Shown here in pieces: positions 51,682-59,776 of a DNA stretch of 59,776 nt. The notes under the pieces are model-generated. The model was given only the letters and a program-made list of their open reading frames with translations, was not told the origin of the DNA and made no database searches. Position 1 is the first letter of the stretch. Every line of letters begins with the position of its first letter. Location: NCBI GenBank assembly GCA_046081705.1, contig JBJTWK010000056.1:1-59776 (forward strand), read 5' to 3'. The stretch comes from IMCC26256 sp046081705 (GTDB taxonomy: Bacteria; Actinomycetota; Acidimicrobiia; IMCC26256). The position numbers were made by a program, and so were the translations under genes.

Positions 51682-52826
51682 TCGCGATCGTCGACGCCGT
51701 CGACGCTGTGCGGCGGGTCCGGGCGCGGGTCGCGCTCGACCCGCCGGGCGCCGGTGTCTCACTCCCGGATCACCTCGCGGGCCTCGTGGGCGCCGAACTC
51801 CCGCTCCTCGGCGACGCCGATCGGGCCGAACTCGTCGATCGGGTGCTGGCCGACCTCACCGGGTTCGGTCCGCTTGAGCCGCTGCTCGCCGATCCGACCG
51901 TCACCGAGGTGATGGTCAACGGGGGCGGCCGCTGCTGGGTGGAGCGCACGGGTCGCCTCGTGCCGACCGACGTGCGGGTCGAGGCGGAGGAGATCCTGCG
52001 GATCGTCGAACGGATCGTGACCCCGCTCGGTCTGCGCCTCGATCGCGCGGTCCCGATGGTCGACGCCCGCCTCCCGGACGGCGCGCGTCTGCACGCCGTG
52101 ATCCCCCCGATCGCGCTCGACGGTCCGTGCGTCACCATCCGGCGGTTCGGCGCGCGCGCCGTGCCCTGCGCCGACTTCGCCATCGATCCGGCGGGCGAGC
52201 GGCTCCTGCGCGACGCGGTCGCCGCCGGGGCGAACCTCGTCGTCGCCGGCGGGACGGGCGCGGGCAAGACCACGCTCCTCAACGCGATCGGGGGTTGGTT
52301 CCCGCCCGACACCCGGGTCGTCACGATCGAGGAGACCGCCGAACTGCGTCTGCCCGGGGAGCACGTCATCCGCCTCGAGGCCCGACCGCCCAACGCCGAG
52401 GGCGCCGGCGGGGTGAGCGTGCGTGACCTCGTGCGCACGGCGCTGCGCATGCGCCCCGACCGGCTCGTCGTCGGCGAGGTGCGGGGGCCCGAGGCGATCG
52501 ACATGCTCCAGGCCCTCAACACCGGGCACTCCGGGTCGGCGACCACCGTGCACGCCAACGGAGCGGTCGAGGCACTGCACCGACTCGAGAGCCTCGCGGT
52601 GCTCGGCGGGGGCGAACTGCCGCTCGCCGCAGTGCGCACCCAGATCGCAGCGGCGGTGGACCTCGTCGTGGTCGTCGCTCGAGCCGCGGCCGGCGCCCGC
52701 CGCATCGTGCGGATCGCCGAGGTCACGCCGCCGGGGGTGCGCCTCGGTGTCGTCGAACGGTGGAGCGCTCGGCGCGGGCTCGTCGACGGTCCGTCCCGCC
52801 GACCGGTCCTCGGTGGAGCGGCGTGA
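51678..52826 (+). CDS. tadA: Tad pilus assembly ATPase
   Basis: 382 residues, a type II/IV secretion motor of the CpaF/TadA group. LTGFGPLEPLLADPTVTEVMVNG begins the N-terminal domain; GGTGAGKTTLLNAI is Walker A near residue 195, with an Asp box in VVTIEETAELRL, VGEVRGPEAIDML as Walker B and TGHSGSATTVHAN. It drives pilus assembly at the inner membrane. Four-base overlaps join it to both neighbours. Confidence 0.94.
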   Translation: MIAIVDAVDAVRRVRARVALDPPGAGVSLPDHLAGLVGAELPLLGDADRAELVDRVLADLTGFGPLEPLLADPTVTEVMVNGGGRCWVERTGRLVPTDVRVEAEEILRIVERIVTPLGLRLDRAVPMVDARLPDGARLHAVIPPIALDGPCVTIRRFGARAVPCADFAIDPAGERLLRDAVAAGANLVVAGGTGAGKTTLLNAIGGWFPPDTRVVTIEETAELRLPGEHVIRLEARPPNAEGAGGVSVRDLVRTALRMRPDRLVVGEVRGPEAIDMLQALNTGHSGSATTVHANGAVEALHRLESLAVLGGGELPLAAVRTQIAAAVDLVVVVARAAAGARRIVRIAEVTPPGVRLGVVERWSARRGLVDGPSRRPVLGGAA

Positions 52827-53674
52827 TGGTGGGCGCCCTCTGCGCGATCGGTGCGGTGTGGTGCTGGCACCGCGCCGAGGTCGGTCCGGTCCGGTCGCGG
52901 GTGGTCGGGCTCGGGCCCCGGCGCTCCCGGATCCCGGCGCGGCTGGACGCGCGCCTCGCGCCGATCGTCGCCGACGTCGCGCCCGGGCGCAGCGTCGCGT
53001 GGGGCCTGTCGTGGTGGGGGATCCTCGCCGGGCTCGCCCTCGCCGTCGGACGACTCGTGGGCCCGACGGGCACGGTGCTCGCGCTCGTCGGCGCCGCGGC
53101 GATCGGACCCGTCGCAGTGCGGGTGGCCGGCGTCCGGCGGGCCCGTGATCGGCGCCGGGCCGTCCCCGAGTTCGTCCACGCCGTGGCCCGGGCGCTGCGG
53201 ACCGGCGCATCACCGGCGGCGGCGCTCACCGCGATGGCGGTGCCCGGACCGCTCGAACCCGAGATCGCCGTGCTACGGGCGCGCGTCGCCCACGGCACGT
53301 CGCTCGTCGACGCGCTCGCGGCCTGGGCCCGGGAGTCGGACGACCCGGCGATCCGCACCGTGGCGGGCGCGCTGGCGGTCGTCCACCTCGAGGGTGGCGC
53401 GGCCGCGGCGCCGCTCGAGGGACTCGCCGCCGCGCTCGCCGCGCGCGAGTCGGTGGCCGACGAGGCGGCGGCGCTCGCGACCCAGGCGCGGCTCTCCGCG
53501 GTCGTGATCGTCGCCGCGCCCGTTGCGTTCGTCGCGCTCGGTGGCGTGGCGGCGCCGGACCAACTCGCCCACCTCACCGGATCGTGGGCCGGACGGGCCT
53601 GCCTCGCGCTCGGGGTCGCGCTCGACGGACTCGGCGCGTGGTGGATGCGGCGGATCGTGGACGGCGCGCGATGA
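52826..53674 (+). CDS. tadB: TadB-like inner-membrane platform protein
   Basis: 282 residues. Helices at the start (VGALCAIGAVWCW), at ~60-100 (WWGILAGLALAVGRLVG) and two near the C-terminus flank a T2SS-F cytoplasmic domain with VPEFVHAVARALRTGASPAAAL and ARESDDPAIRTVAGAL. It forms the platform on which TadA acts. ATG 52826 overlaps the tadA stop by one base; GTG at 52823 is a one-codon alternative. Confidence 0.88.
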   Translation: MVGALCAIGAVWCWHRAEVGPVRSRVVGLGPRRSRIPARLDARLAPIVADVAPGRSVAWGLSWWGILAGLALAVGRLVGPTGTVLALVGAAAIGPVAVRVAGVRRARDRRRAVPEFVHAVARALRTGASPAAALTAMAVPGPLEPEIAVLRARVAHGTSLVDALAAWARESDDPAIRTVAGALAVVHLEGGAAAAPLEGLAAALAARESVADEAAALATQARLSAVVIVAAPVAFVALGGVAAPDQLAHLTGSWAGRACLALGVALDGLGAWWMRRIVDGAR

Positions 53675-54189
53675 CGGTCCGGTGGGGGGACCGCCCGGGG
53701 TTGCGCGTCCTGGCCGCACCGGCGCGTCGGCGCGCCCGACGGGCCGACCGTGCCCGGGTCGAGGCCGACGTCCCGCTCCTCGTCGACCTCGTGGCCGTCG
53801 CGGTCGGGGCGGGGGCGAGTCCGGCGGCCGCGCTCACGCGGGTGACGCCCTGGGCCCCGGACTCGCTCGTCGACGCGTGCACGCGCGTCGCCGGGGCCTC
53901 GGCCCGCGGTCGGGGGTTCGCCGAGGCCTGCGATCACGAGGGTCGCGCGCAACCTGCGCTGGCCCCGCTGCTCGAGGCGTTGGCGACCGCGTCCCGCGAG
54001 GGCGGCGCACTCGTGCCCACCCTGACCCGGCTCGCGGCGGCGGCCCGCGAGGACGCGCGCCGGCGGGCCGAGGTCCGCGCCCGCGGCGTCCCGGTGCGCC
54101 TCCTGTTCCCGCTCGTGCTCGCGGTGCTCCCGGCGTTCGTGCTGCTCACGGTCGTCCCCGTGGTCATCGGGGTCCTCGCCGGTCGGTGA
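53671..54189 (+). CDS. tadC: TadC-like platform protein, short form
   Basis: 172 residues. A T2SS-F domain (ADVPLLVDLVAVAVGAGASPAAAL, LLEALATASREGGALVPTLTRLA) is followed by a C-terminal double hydrophobic stretch (PLVLAVLPAFVLLTVVPVVIGVL). It is shorter than a typical ~250-residue TadC because the first membrane segment is absent, as usual in this actinobacterial type. ATG overlaps the tadB stop. Confidence 0.87.
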   Translation: MTVRWGDRPGLRVLAAPARRRARRADRARVEADVPLLVDLVAVAVGAGASPAAALTRVTPWAPDSLVDACTRVAGASARGRGFAEACDHEGRAQPALAPLLEALATASREGGALVPTLTRLAAAAREDARRRAEVRARGVPVRLLFPLVLAVLPAFVLLTVVPVVIGVLAGR

Positions 54190-54252
54190 CCGGCCACCGA
54201 GCGTCGGCCTCTGCGCCGTCCCTGCGATCCGATCGACCCATCGGGAGGCCCG

Positions 54253-54444
54253 ATGTCCATCCACCGCACCACTCCACGCCGACCCGGTCGGCCCGCACGC
54301 GAGGCCGGGCAGACCACGGCCGAGTACGCGCTCGTCATCCTCGGTTCGGCGGCGATCGCCACCCTCCTGCTCACCTGGGCCACGAAGAGCGGTGGCATCA
54401 CCAAGCTCTTCGACATGGTCGTCGGCCGCCTCCTGCCCGGGTAG
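54253..54444 (+). CDS. Flp-like pilin (DUF4244)
   Basis: 63 residues: a basic leader, then EAGQTTAEYALVILGSAAIATLLLTWA, the prepilin-type cleavage region with the conserved Glu five residues into the mature part and the single hydrophobic helix. DUF4244 proteins are the pilins of this locus. A putative processing peptidase is not in the window. The gap of 63 bases before it is the largest in the operon. Confidence 0.85.
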   Translation: MSIHRTTPRRPGRPAREAGQTTAEYALVILGSAAIATLLLTWATKSGGITKLFDMVVGRLLPG

Positions 54445-54450
54445 CCGACG

Positions 54451-54861
54451 GTGTCCGTGGTCCCGGGTCGGCCCCGTGCGGGAGGGGTGACCGGACGTCG
54501 CGCCGTGGGTCGCGACGGCCAGTCGACGGTCGAGTTCGTGCTCGTCCTGCCCCTCGTCCTCACCGTCCTGCTGTGCGCGCTCCAGGTGGTGGTCGTCGTC
54601 CGCCACCGGGTGCTCCTCGAGCAGGCGCTGCACGTGGCCGCCCGGACCGCGGCACTGGCCGAACCCGACCGCGCCCGGACCGAGGCGGCGGCCGCGGCGC
54701 GCGCCGCGTTCGAGGACACGGCCACGACGCTCGCCCCCGCCGAGGCGGGGCTGCTCCGGGTCACCGTCGTCCGGCGGAGCCGCACCGACCTCCCCATCGT
54801 CGGCCGCCTCCTGCCGGACCCGGTCCTGCGAGCGACCACCGTCGTCCGGGTCGAGCGGTGA
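54451..54861 (+). CDS. TadE-like minor pilin
   Basis: 136 residues with the TadE signature GRDGQSTVEFVLVLPLVLTVLLCALQ and a long C-terminal extracellular part (~75 residues). TadE-like proteins are pseudopilins needed for pilus formation. GTG 54451 starts six bases after the pilin. The next gene overlaps its stop by four bases. Confidence 0.87.
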   Translation: MSVVPGRPRAGGVTGRRAVGRDGQSTVEFVLVLPLVLTVLLCALQVVVVVRHRVLLEQALHVAARTAALAEPDRARTEAAAAARAAFEDTATTLAPAEAGLLRVTVVRRSRTDLPIVGRLLPDPVLRATTVVRVER

Positions 54862-55181
54862 CCGGCGATCGCGGCGCAGCGACGGTCCTGCTGCTGGTCG
54901 CGGTGCTCCTCGCCGGCGCGACCGCGCTCGCCGCGGGCCGGGCCGGCGCGATCGCCGCCGACCGCGTGCGCGCCGCGACCGTCGCCGAGATCGTCGCGGC
55001 CGGGGTCGCCACCGACCGCGTGCGCGGCCTCGACGCCGCGACGGCGATCACCCGCGGGCGGCGCCTGGCCCGACTCGCCGGCGCGACCGCGACGCGCCTC
55101 GTCGAGGTCGACGATCGGATCGAGGTCCGGGTGGACCGCCGGGGCGAGGTCGGGGTGGCCCGGGCCCGCCTCGAGTGGTGA
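54858..55181 (+). CDS. TadE-like secretion-neighbourhood protein (Rv3654c-like)
   Basis: 107 residues. GDRGAATVLLLVAVLLAGATALAAGRAG is the family's shortened prepilin-like segment; the rest is a small alpha/beta domain ending in VRVDRRGEVGVARARLEW. It closes the pilus operon. Its stop abuts that of the helicase on the other strand, the two sharing TGATCA. Confidence 0.83.
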   Translation: MTGDRGAATVLLLVAVLLAGATALAAGRAGAIAADRVRAATVAEIVAAGVATDRVRGLDAATAITRGRRLARLAGATATRLVEVDDRIEVRVDRRGEVGVARARLEW

Positions 55182-57473
55182 TCAGCCCGCGAGCAGTTCG
55201 AGCAGCGTGATGGCGGCACCCTTGTCCAGGTACTCGTTCCAGTTGCCGCACTTCGGCGACTGCACGCACGACGGGCACCCGTCGTCGCACGGGCACCCGC
55301 GCACGAGGTCGAGGGTCTCGCTCACGTGGCGGGTGAGCTCCGCGAACGCGAGCTCCGCGATGCCCGCCCCGCCCGGGTACCCGTCGTAGATGAAGATCGT
55401 CGGTGCGCCGGTGCCGGGATGGACCGCCATCGACACCCCACCGACGTCCCAGCGATCGCAGATCGTGAACAGGGGGAGCAGTCCGATGAGCGCGTGCTCG
55501 GCGGCGTGCACCGCACCGGTGATGCGCACCGGCTCGATCCCCGCGGCGATGAGCGACTCGGCCGGCACGGTGTACCAGCACGCGCGGGTGTCGAGTTCCC
55601 GCGGGGCGAGGTCGAGGTCGACGACGCCGAGCGACTCGCCGGTCCCGATCCGCCGACGCTGGTACGCGATCACCTGGTTCGCGACCACGACCCGCCCGAG
55701 GTGGGCCGTGCCGATCCCGCAGGGCTCGCTGCGGTCCGTGCCCGCGATGGTGATGTCGGTCTCCTCGCGCGGTTGGGTGTACTCGTCGAGGTCGTCGGCC
55801 GGCTCGAGCCACGCGACGTGGTCGACCTCGTCGAGCCGTTCGACGCGGTACTGACGACCCCGGTGGAGGTACACGGCGCCCTCGTGGGCGACGTTGTGCA
55901 CCCGGGCACCGTCGACCGTCCCGATGAGGCGGTGGCCGACCTCGGGGTCCTCGGTGAGCAGCGCGTACTCCTCGCTCGTCCCGGTGCGCAGTCCGACCGC
56001 CGGGGCGGGTGGGGTGCGACCCGCCCAGAACATCCGGCCCTCGCGGGGCCGGAGCAGATCGGCGAGCACGAGCTCGCGCACCGCGTCGTCGAGGTTCGGC
56101 CCGAACCACTGCTCGTCCTCCGGGCGCAGCGGGAGCTCGTGCGCCGCGCAGGCGACGTGCGGTCGCAGCACGAACGGGTTGTCGGGATTCACGACCGCGG
56201 CCTCGGCCCGGCGCTCGAGGAGCGCCTCGGGGTGTGCTGCGTACCACTGGTCGAGCTGGTCGTCCCCGGCCACGAGCACCGAGGCCGCGGCGCGTCCGGC
56301 GCGGCCGGCCCGACCCGTCTGCTGGCGGAGCGAGGCGACGGTGCCGGGGAACCCGTTGAGGACCACCGCATCGAGGCCGCCGACGTCGATGCCGAGTTCG
56401 AGCGCGTTCGTGGCGGCGACGCCGAGGAGGGAACCGTCGCTGAGCGCGGTCTCGATCTCCCGCCGCTCGTCGGCCCGGTACCCGGCCCGGTACGCCGCGA
56501 CCCTCGACGCCCGGGTCGGCGCCGTGCGCTCGAGCGTCCGGCGCGCGGCCGCGGCGACGAGTTCGGCACCGCGACGGCTGCGGGTGAACGCGAGTGTCGG
56601 GTGCCCGTCGGCGACGAACGCGGCGAGCAGATCGGCCGTCTCCTGGTTGGCCGAGACCCGGGTCCCGAGCGCCTCGTCGAGGAGCGGTCGCTGCCAGAGC
56701 ACGAACCGACGCGCGGCGGTGGGCGCGCCGTCGTCGGTGACGGCCCGCACCGGCGCACCGATGAGCGCGGCGGCGAGGTCCTCGGGGTTGCCGATCGTCG
56801 CGCTCGCGAAGCAGAAGGTCGGATCCGCCCCGTACCGCGTGCAGAGTCGACGCAACCGGCGCAGCACGAGCGCCACGTGGCTCCCGAAGATCCCGCGCAG
56901 CGAGTGCAGCTCGTCGACGACCACATACTCGAGCCGCATGAGGAAGGTGGCCCAGCGATCGTGCGCCGGGAGGATCCCGAGGTGCAGCATCTCGGGGTTC
57001 GTGAGCACGACGTTCGCGTGTCGGCGCGCTCGGACGCGTTCCTCCGGAGGCGTGTCCCCGTCGTAGGTGACGGCATGCACCCCGGGCACCGACCACGACC
57101 GCAGCGACCGCAACTGGTCCTGGGCGAGCGCCTTGGTCGGGAACATGAGCAGCGCGGTCCCGGTCGCGCCCTCGCCGACCGCGTCGAGGATCGGGAGCTG
57201 GTAGCAGAGGCTCTTGCCCGACGCGGTGCCGGTGGCGATCACGGTGTGCTCACCCGCGCGCAGCGCGTCGATGGCTGCGGCCTGGTGGCTCCAGAGTGCG
57301 TCGATGCCGCGGTCGGCCACGCGTGCGGCGAGGGTGTCGCCGAGGGGTGCCGCGAGGGTCGCCGTCCGGGCCCCGCGGGCCGGGATCCGGGCGTCGAAGA
57401 CGATCCGGTCGGCCCGGTCGTCGTCGAGGGTGAGCGCATCGATCGTCGCGCCGGCGTCGGGATCGTGGGCCAC
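55182..57473 (-). CDS. MrfA/YprA-type DEAD-box helicase with DUF1998
   Basis: 763 residues. SHQAAAIDALRAG, Walker A ATGTASGKSLCYQLPI, VDELH, SATIGNP and QQTGRAGRAGRA are helicase motifs; the C-terminal DUF1998 domain has the zinc Cys4 in CPCDDGCPSCVQSPKCGN. B. subtilis MrfA repairs mitomycin-type DNA damage with an exonuclease partner, which is not visible here. GTG 57473 follows TACCCT (57486-57481) by seven bases; GTG 57491 is an alternative. Facing the Tad operon is its usual place in actinobacteria. Confidence 0.92.
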   Translation of the reverse strand: MAHDPDAGATIDALTLDDDRADRIVFDARIPARGARTATLAAPLGDTLAARVADRGIDALWSHQAAAIDALRAGEHTVIATGTASGKSLCYQLPILDAVGEGATGTALLMFPTKALAQDQLRSLRSWSVPGVHAVTYDGDTPPEERVRARRHANVVLTNPEMLHLGILPAHDRWATFLMRLEYVVVDELHSLRGIFGSHVALVLRRLRRLCTRYGADPTFCFASATIGNPEDLAAALIGAPVRAVTDDGAPTAARRFVLWQRPLLDEALGTRVSANQETADLLAAFVADGHPTLAFTRSRRGAELVAAAARRTLERTAPTRASRVAAYRAGYRADERREIETALSDGSLLGVAATNALELGIDVGGLDAVVLNGFPGTVASLRQQTGRAGRAGRAAASVLVAGDDQLDQWYAAHPEALLERRAEAAVVNPDNPFVLRPHVACAAHELPLRPEDEQWFGPNLDDAVRELVLADLLRPREGRMFWAGRTPPAPAVGLRTGTSEEYALLTEDPEVGHRLIGTVDGARVHNVAHEGAVYLHRGRQYRVERLDEVDHVAWLEPADDLDEYTQPREETDITIAGTDRSEPCGIGTAHLGRVVVANQVIAYQRRRIGTGESLGVVDLDLAPRELDTRACWYTVPAESLIAAGIEPVRITGAVHAAEHALIGLLPLFTICDRWDVGGVSMAVHPGTGAPTIFIYDGYPGGAGIAELAFAELTRHVSETLDLVRGCPCDDGCPSCVQSPKCGNWNEYLDKGAAITLLELLAG

Positions 57474-57522
57474 GGGTCCGAGGGTACCCACCGTGACCCG
57501 TCGTGCGACCGAGCGGTGGCGG

Positions 57523-58440
57523 TCAGCGGCTCTGGAGGATCGCGTCGTCGCGGAAGTCCGCGAACAGCGCGGCGGCGCTCGGCTGGACCTGGAGCCGCGA
57601 CCCCACGCCGCTGCCGACCGGGATGAGCGCGTTCTCGACGTTCGCCGGATCGAGGGACAGCCCGAGGCGCCCGAGTCGGTACGCGTCGGCCCAGCCGAGG
57701 TTCACGAGTCGGGCGTGACGACCGAGGTTGCCGAGGAGCGCGAGGGTCGCGGCGGGCCCCGGGTCCTGGGCCCGCAACTGGGCGAGCGCCTGGAGGATGA
57801 AGTACCCCTGGTTCTCGCTCCGCTGCAGGTCGCCGGTCGGGAACCCGTGGCGGTTGCGGTTGAACGCCAGCGCCTGGGTGCCGTTCATGCGCACCGTGCC
57901 GACCTCGAAGTTCGCCCCGCTGAACCGGTCGACGTTGCGGCGGGTGACGTTCACCGTCACCCCGCCGAGGCCGTCGACCATGCCGATGAACCCGTCGAAG
58001 TCCGTGGTGATGACGTACGAGATCGGGACGCCGACGAGGTCCGACACCGTCCGGGCCAGCAGTTCGGGGCCGCCCGCGGACATCGCCGCGTTGATCTTGT
58101 CGGTTCCGCGTCCGGGGATCGCGGCCCCGGTGTCCCGCGGGATGTCGAGGATCGACCCCTGCCCGGTGGTCGGGTTCACGCCGATGACGTGGATCGCGTC
58201 GCCGCGGGCGACCGTCTCGCCCGTGCGGGCGTCGCTGCCCACGGCGAGGAGGAACACCGGCGCGCCCGGGCGGGGCGTCGCGTCGGCGGTGTCGGTCCGC
58301 TGGACCGTCATCCACGTGGCGCCCGACGCGATGGGCACCCGACCGCCACGGATCCACCAGGCCATGAGGCCGACGAACGCCAGGGCGAGCACGACGGGTG
58401 CGACGGCGAGCCCGGTGACGATCGGGTGGCGGCGCACCAT
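57523..58440 (-). CDS. LytR-CpsA-Psr (LCP) family cell-wall ligase
   Basis: 305 residues: one membrane helix (VTGLAVAPVVLALAFVGLMAWW), then an extracellular LCP domain with VGSDARTGE, ARGDAIHVIGVNP, SILDIPRDTG, GVPISYVITTDFDGFIGMVDGLGGV and NRNRHGFPTGDLQRSENQG. These enzymes attach teichoic-acid-like or arabinogalactan polymers to peptidoglycan. ATG 58440 shares one base with the preceding lipoprotein stop. Confidence 0.92.
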   Translation of the reverse strand: MVRRHPIVTGLAVAPVVLALAFVGLMAWWIRGGRVPIASGATWMTVQRTDTADATPRPGAPVFLLAVGSDARTGETVARGDAIHVIGVNPTTGQGSILDIPRDTGAAIPGRGTDKINAAMSAGGPELLARTVSDLVGVPISYVITTDFDGFIGMVDGLGGVTVNVTRRNVDRFSGANFEVGTVRMNGTQALAFNRNRHGFPTGDLQRSENQGYFILQALAQLRAQDPGPAATLALLGNLGRHARLVNLGWADAYRLGRLGLSLDPANVENALIPVGSGVGSRLQVQPSAAALFADFRDDAILQSR

Positions 58441-59066
58441 CACGGTGCCGCCGTGGTCGAGGACGTGCGCACGCCCGACGGCACACCCCGGCCGTCGCGG
58501 GTGACCGTGAGGCGCCACGAGTCGAGCAACCACGAGTCACCCACGCGGGTGAACGCGAGTTCGCCGGTGCGGCGCACGGTCACGGGCCCCTTCGCGGCCT
58601 CGCCGGTGATCGTCACGTCGATCGTCACCGCGCCGAGCACCGCGGCCCCGTTCGCATCCGTCAGGATCGTGACCGGCGCCGGGACCGCGGCGACGCGGAC
58701 GGCGTCGACCCGGCCGAGTCCGACGTCGGTGAGTGCGGCGCCGTCGGGTCCCGTCGTCCGGGCCGCGGCCTCCGTCGTGGTGACCGCGCGCAGTGCGGGG
58801 GCCCGGCCGGCCATCGGGTCGAGCGATGCCGTCCGGATGTACGCCGCGCCGGCGTCGAGGAGGGCCTGCACGTCGGCGGGGCTCGCCTCGCCGGTCGGAC
58901 CCGTCCGTTCGACCGTCATGGGCCCGGCCGACAGGGTCACGGTCGCGGCGCCGCCGGTGGTCGTCGTGGGCCCCGCGGCGTCGTCGTTCCCGCCGCCGCA
59001 CGCCGTGAACACGAGCACACCGACGAGCAGGACGGTCGGTGGCAGTGCGGGGCGGGGGCGACGCAT
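58440..59066 (-). CDS. Exported lipoprotein of unknown role
   Basis: 208 residues. Signal with lipobox VFTACGGG, a Thr/Gly linker, then a domain with VQALLDAGAAYIRTASLDPMAG and a C-terminal strand-rich part (VRRTGELAFTRVGDSWLLDSWRLTVTRD) resembling an NTF2-like or mechanosensing lipoprotein domain. It is translationally coupled to the LCP ligase, which suggests a helper in envelope polymer attachment. ATG 59066 puts the signal at the start; the frame to 59273 was trimmed. Confidence 0.75.
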   Translation of the reverse strand: MRRPRPALPPTVLLVGVLVFTACGGGNDDAAGPTTTTGGAATVTLSAGPMTVERTGPTGEASPADVQALLDAGAAYIRTASLDPMAGRAPALRAVTTTEAAARTTGPDGAALTDVGLGRVDAVRVAAVPAPVTILTDANGAAVLGAVTIDVTITGEAAKGPVTVRRTGELAFTRVGDSWLLDSWRLTVTRDGRGVPSGVRTSSTTAAP

Positions 59067-59133
59067 GCGGCGAGGATGCCACGCCGCTCGTGACCGGTGG
59101 TGTCGCGTCCGGGCGCGGGCGCGTCGGTGCAGG

Positions 59134-59776
59134 TCAGCGGTGCGGACGCTCGTCGAGGCGTGCCTGCAACTCGGCGAGCGCGTCGGTCGAGACGATGAGG
59201 TGCAGGATGTCGCCGTCCTGTCCGACGATGTCCTTGCGGGCCACCTGCGCCGTCCCGAGGCGGGTGACGGCACCGAGCGTGAACCGGCCGGGCTCCTCGA
59301 GCTGGTCGAGGCGCTGGCCCGCCCAGTGGGAGGGGAGCGCGCGCTCGACGAGGTGGATCGATCCGGAACCGTCGGTCCAGTCGACCGGCTGGGTGGACGG
59401 GATGAGGCGTCGCACGACCTGATCGGTCGTCCACGACACGGTGGCGACGGTCGGGATCCCGAGGCGCTGGTAGATCGCTGCGCGCCGCGGGTCGTAGATC
59501 CGGGCGACGACCCGCTCGATGCCGTAGTGCTCGCGGGCGATGCGGGCCGAGAGGATGTTGGTGTTGTCGCCGCTCGTGACCGCGGCCACGGCCCCGGCCC
59601 CCTCGATGCCGGCCTCGGCGAGGTCGTCGCGGTCGAAGCCGAGCCCCACGACGGTCCGGCCGGCGAAGCCGGCGGGGAGCCGCCGGAACGCCCGGGGGTT
59701 CTTGTCGATGACGGCCACGGAGTGGCCCTGCTGCTCGAGGACGCCGGAGAGCTCGGTCCCCACGCGTCCGCAGCCG
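59134..59776 (-). CDS. TrkA-type potassium-channel regulator, N-terminus cut off
   Basis: About 213 residues present; the first ~10 residues lie beyond the window, which begins within CGRVGTELSG of the NAD-binding fold. VAVIDKNPRAFRRL, GDNTNILSARIAREHYGIERVVARIYDP and a C-terminal RCK/TrkA_C domain (residues ~140-210) follow. TrkA binds NAD(H) and gates K+ uptake through a TrkH or Ktr channel, which should lie outside the window. Confidence 0.92.
   Translation of the reverse strand, partial: GCGRVGTELSGVLEQQGHSVAVIDKNPRAFRRLPAGFAGRTVVGLGFDRDDLAEAGIEGAGAVAAVTSGDNTNILSARIAREHYGIERVVARIYDPRRAAIYQRLGIPTVATVSWTTDQVVRRLIPSTQPVDWTDGSGSIHLVERALPSHWAGQRLDQLEEPGRFTLGAVTRLGTAQVARKDIVGQDGDILHLIVSTDALAELQARLDERPHR

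Noticed and set aside
1..59776. Biosynthetic cluster, prophage or integrated element
   Set aside because: No integrase, transposase, polyketide or peptide synthetase genes, and base composition is even throughout.

Overview
The window is about 60 kb of very GC-rich, gene-dense bacterial chromosome. WhiB, GlnR, an acyl-CoA carboxylase epsilon subunit, a DUF4244 pilin and the TadE-like/CpaE-like 'helicase/secretion neighbourhood' all point to Actinobacteria. The mix of central-carbon genes and many short one-helix membrane proteins would fit a free-living Acidimicrobiia-type organism, but that rank is inference. No phage, insertion sequence, CRISPR array or rRNA was seen. Genes are tightly packed, 4-base stop/start overlaps are common, and about a dozen starts lie 6-8 bases after a TANNNT box, suggesting leaderless mRNAs.

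Region 1 (1-16.8 kb) is acyl-CoA metabolism. It opens with a truncated flavin monooxygenase. A thiolase diverges from crotonyl-CoA carboxylase/reductase, methylmalonyl-CoA epimerase, a carboxylase beta/epsilon pair, a metallophosphoesterase, a CaiB-type CoA-transferase and a long-chain acyl-CoA synthetase. On the other strand lie a one-chain ethylmalonyl-CoA-type mutase and 3-hydroxybutyryl-CoA dehydrogenase. Together these are the signature enzymes of the ethylmalonyl-CoA pathway. Region 2 (16-30 kb) holds a cyclophilin, a secreted CocE-type hydrolase, lysC-asd, tRNA-Pro(CGG), a receiver protein with paired ArsA-type ATPases, an NfeD-like protein, WhiB, a Nudix plus metallo-beta-lactamase pair, an Mrp ATPase diverging from an A-type Fe-S carrier, and an EVE-domain protein.

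Region 3 (30-46 kb) has a thioredoxin-fold lipoprotein, an unusually short molybdenum-hydroxylase-like protein, RidA, glnA-glnR with a co-translated metallo-hydrolase, a secreted copper protein (monooxygenase-like part plus cupredoxin) with a YceI protein, a RarD transporter, a LuxR regulator, NAD synthetase, a second DMT transporter, and two adjacent ferritin-like proteins followed by an unknown protein. Region 4 (46-60 kb) has a group 2 sigma factor, a PAS-LuxR regulator, a PLP deaminase and HAD phosphatase, a complete Tad pilus operon (CpaE-like, TadA, TadB, TadC, pilin, two TadE-like) facing an MrfA-type helicase, an LCP cell-wall ligase with a lipoprotein, and a truncated TrkA.

The most unusual signals are two intergenic clusters of DnaA-box-like TCCACA/TGTGGA sites. 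In the one upstream of the acyl-CoA synthetase, five sites are spaced 33, 22, 33 and 21 bases apart, so they lie on one face of the helix. Others are a duplicated 3' end of the thiolase gene, the compact molybdo-protein, the tandem diiron proteins, and several family members that seem to have lost catalytic residues.
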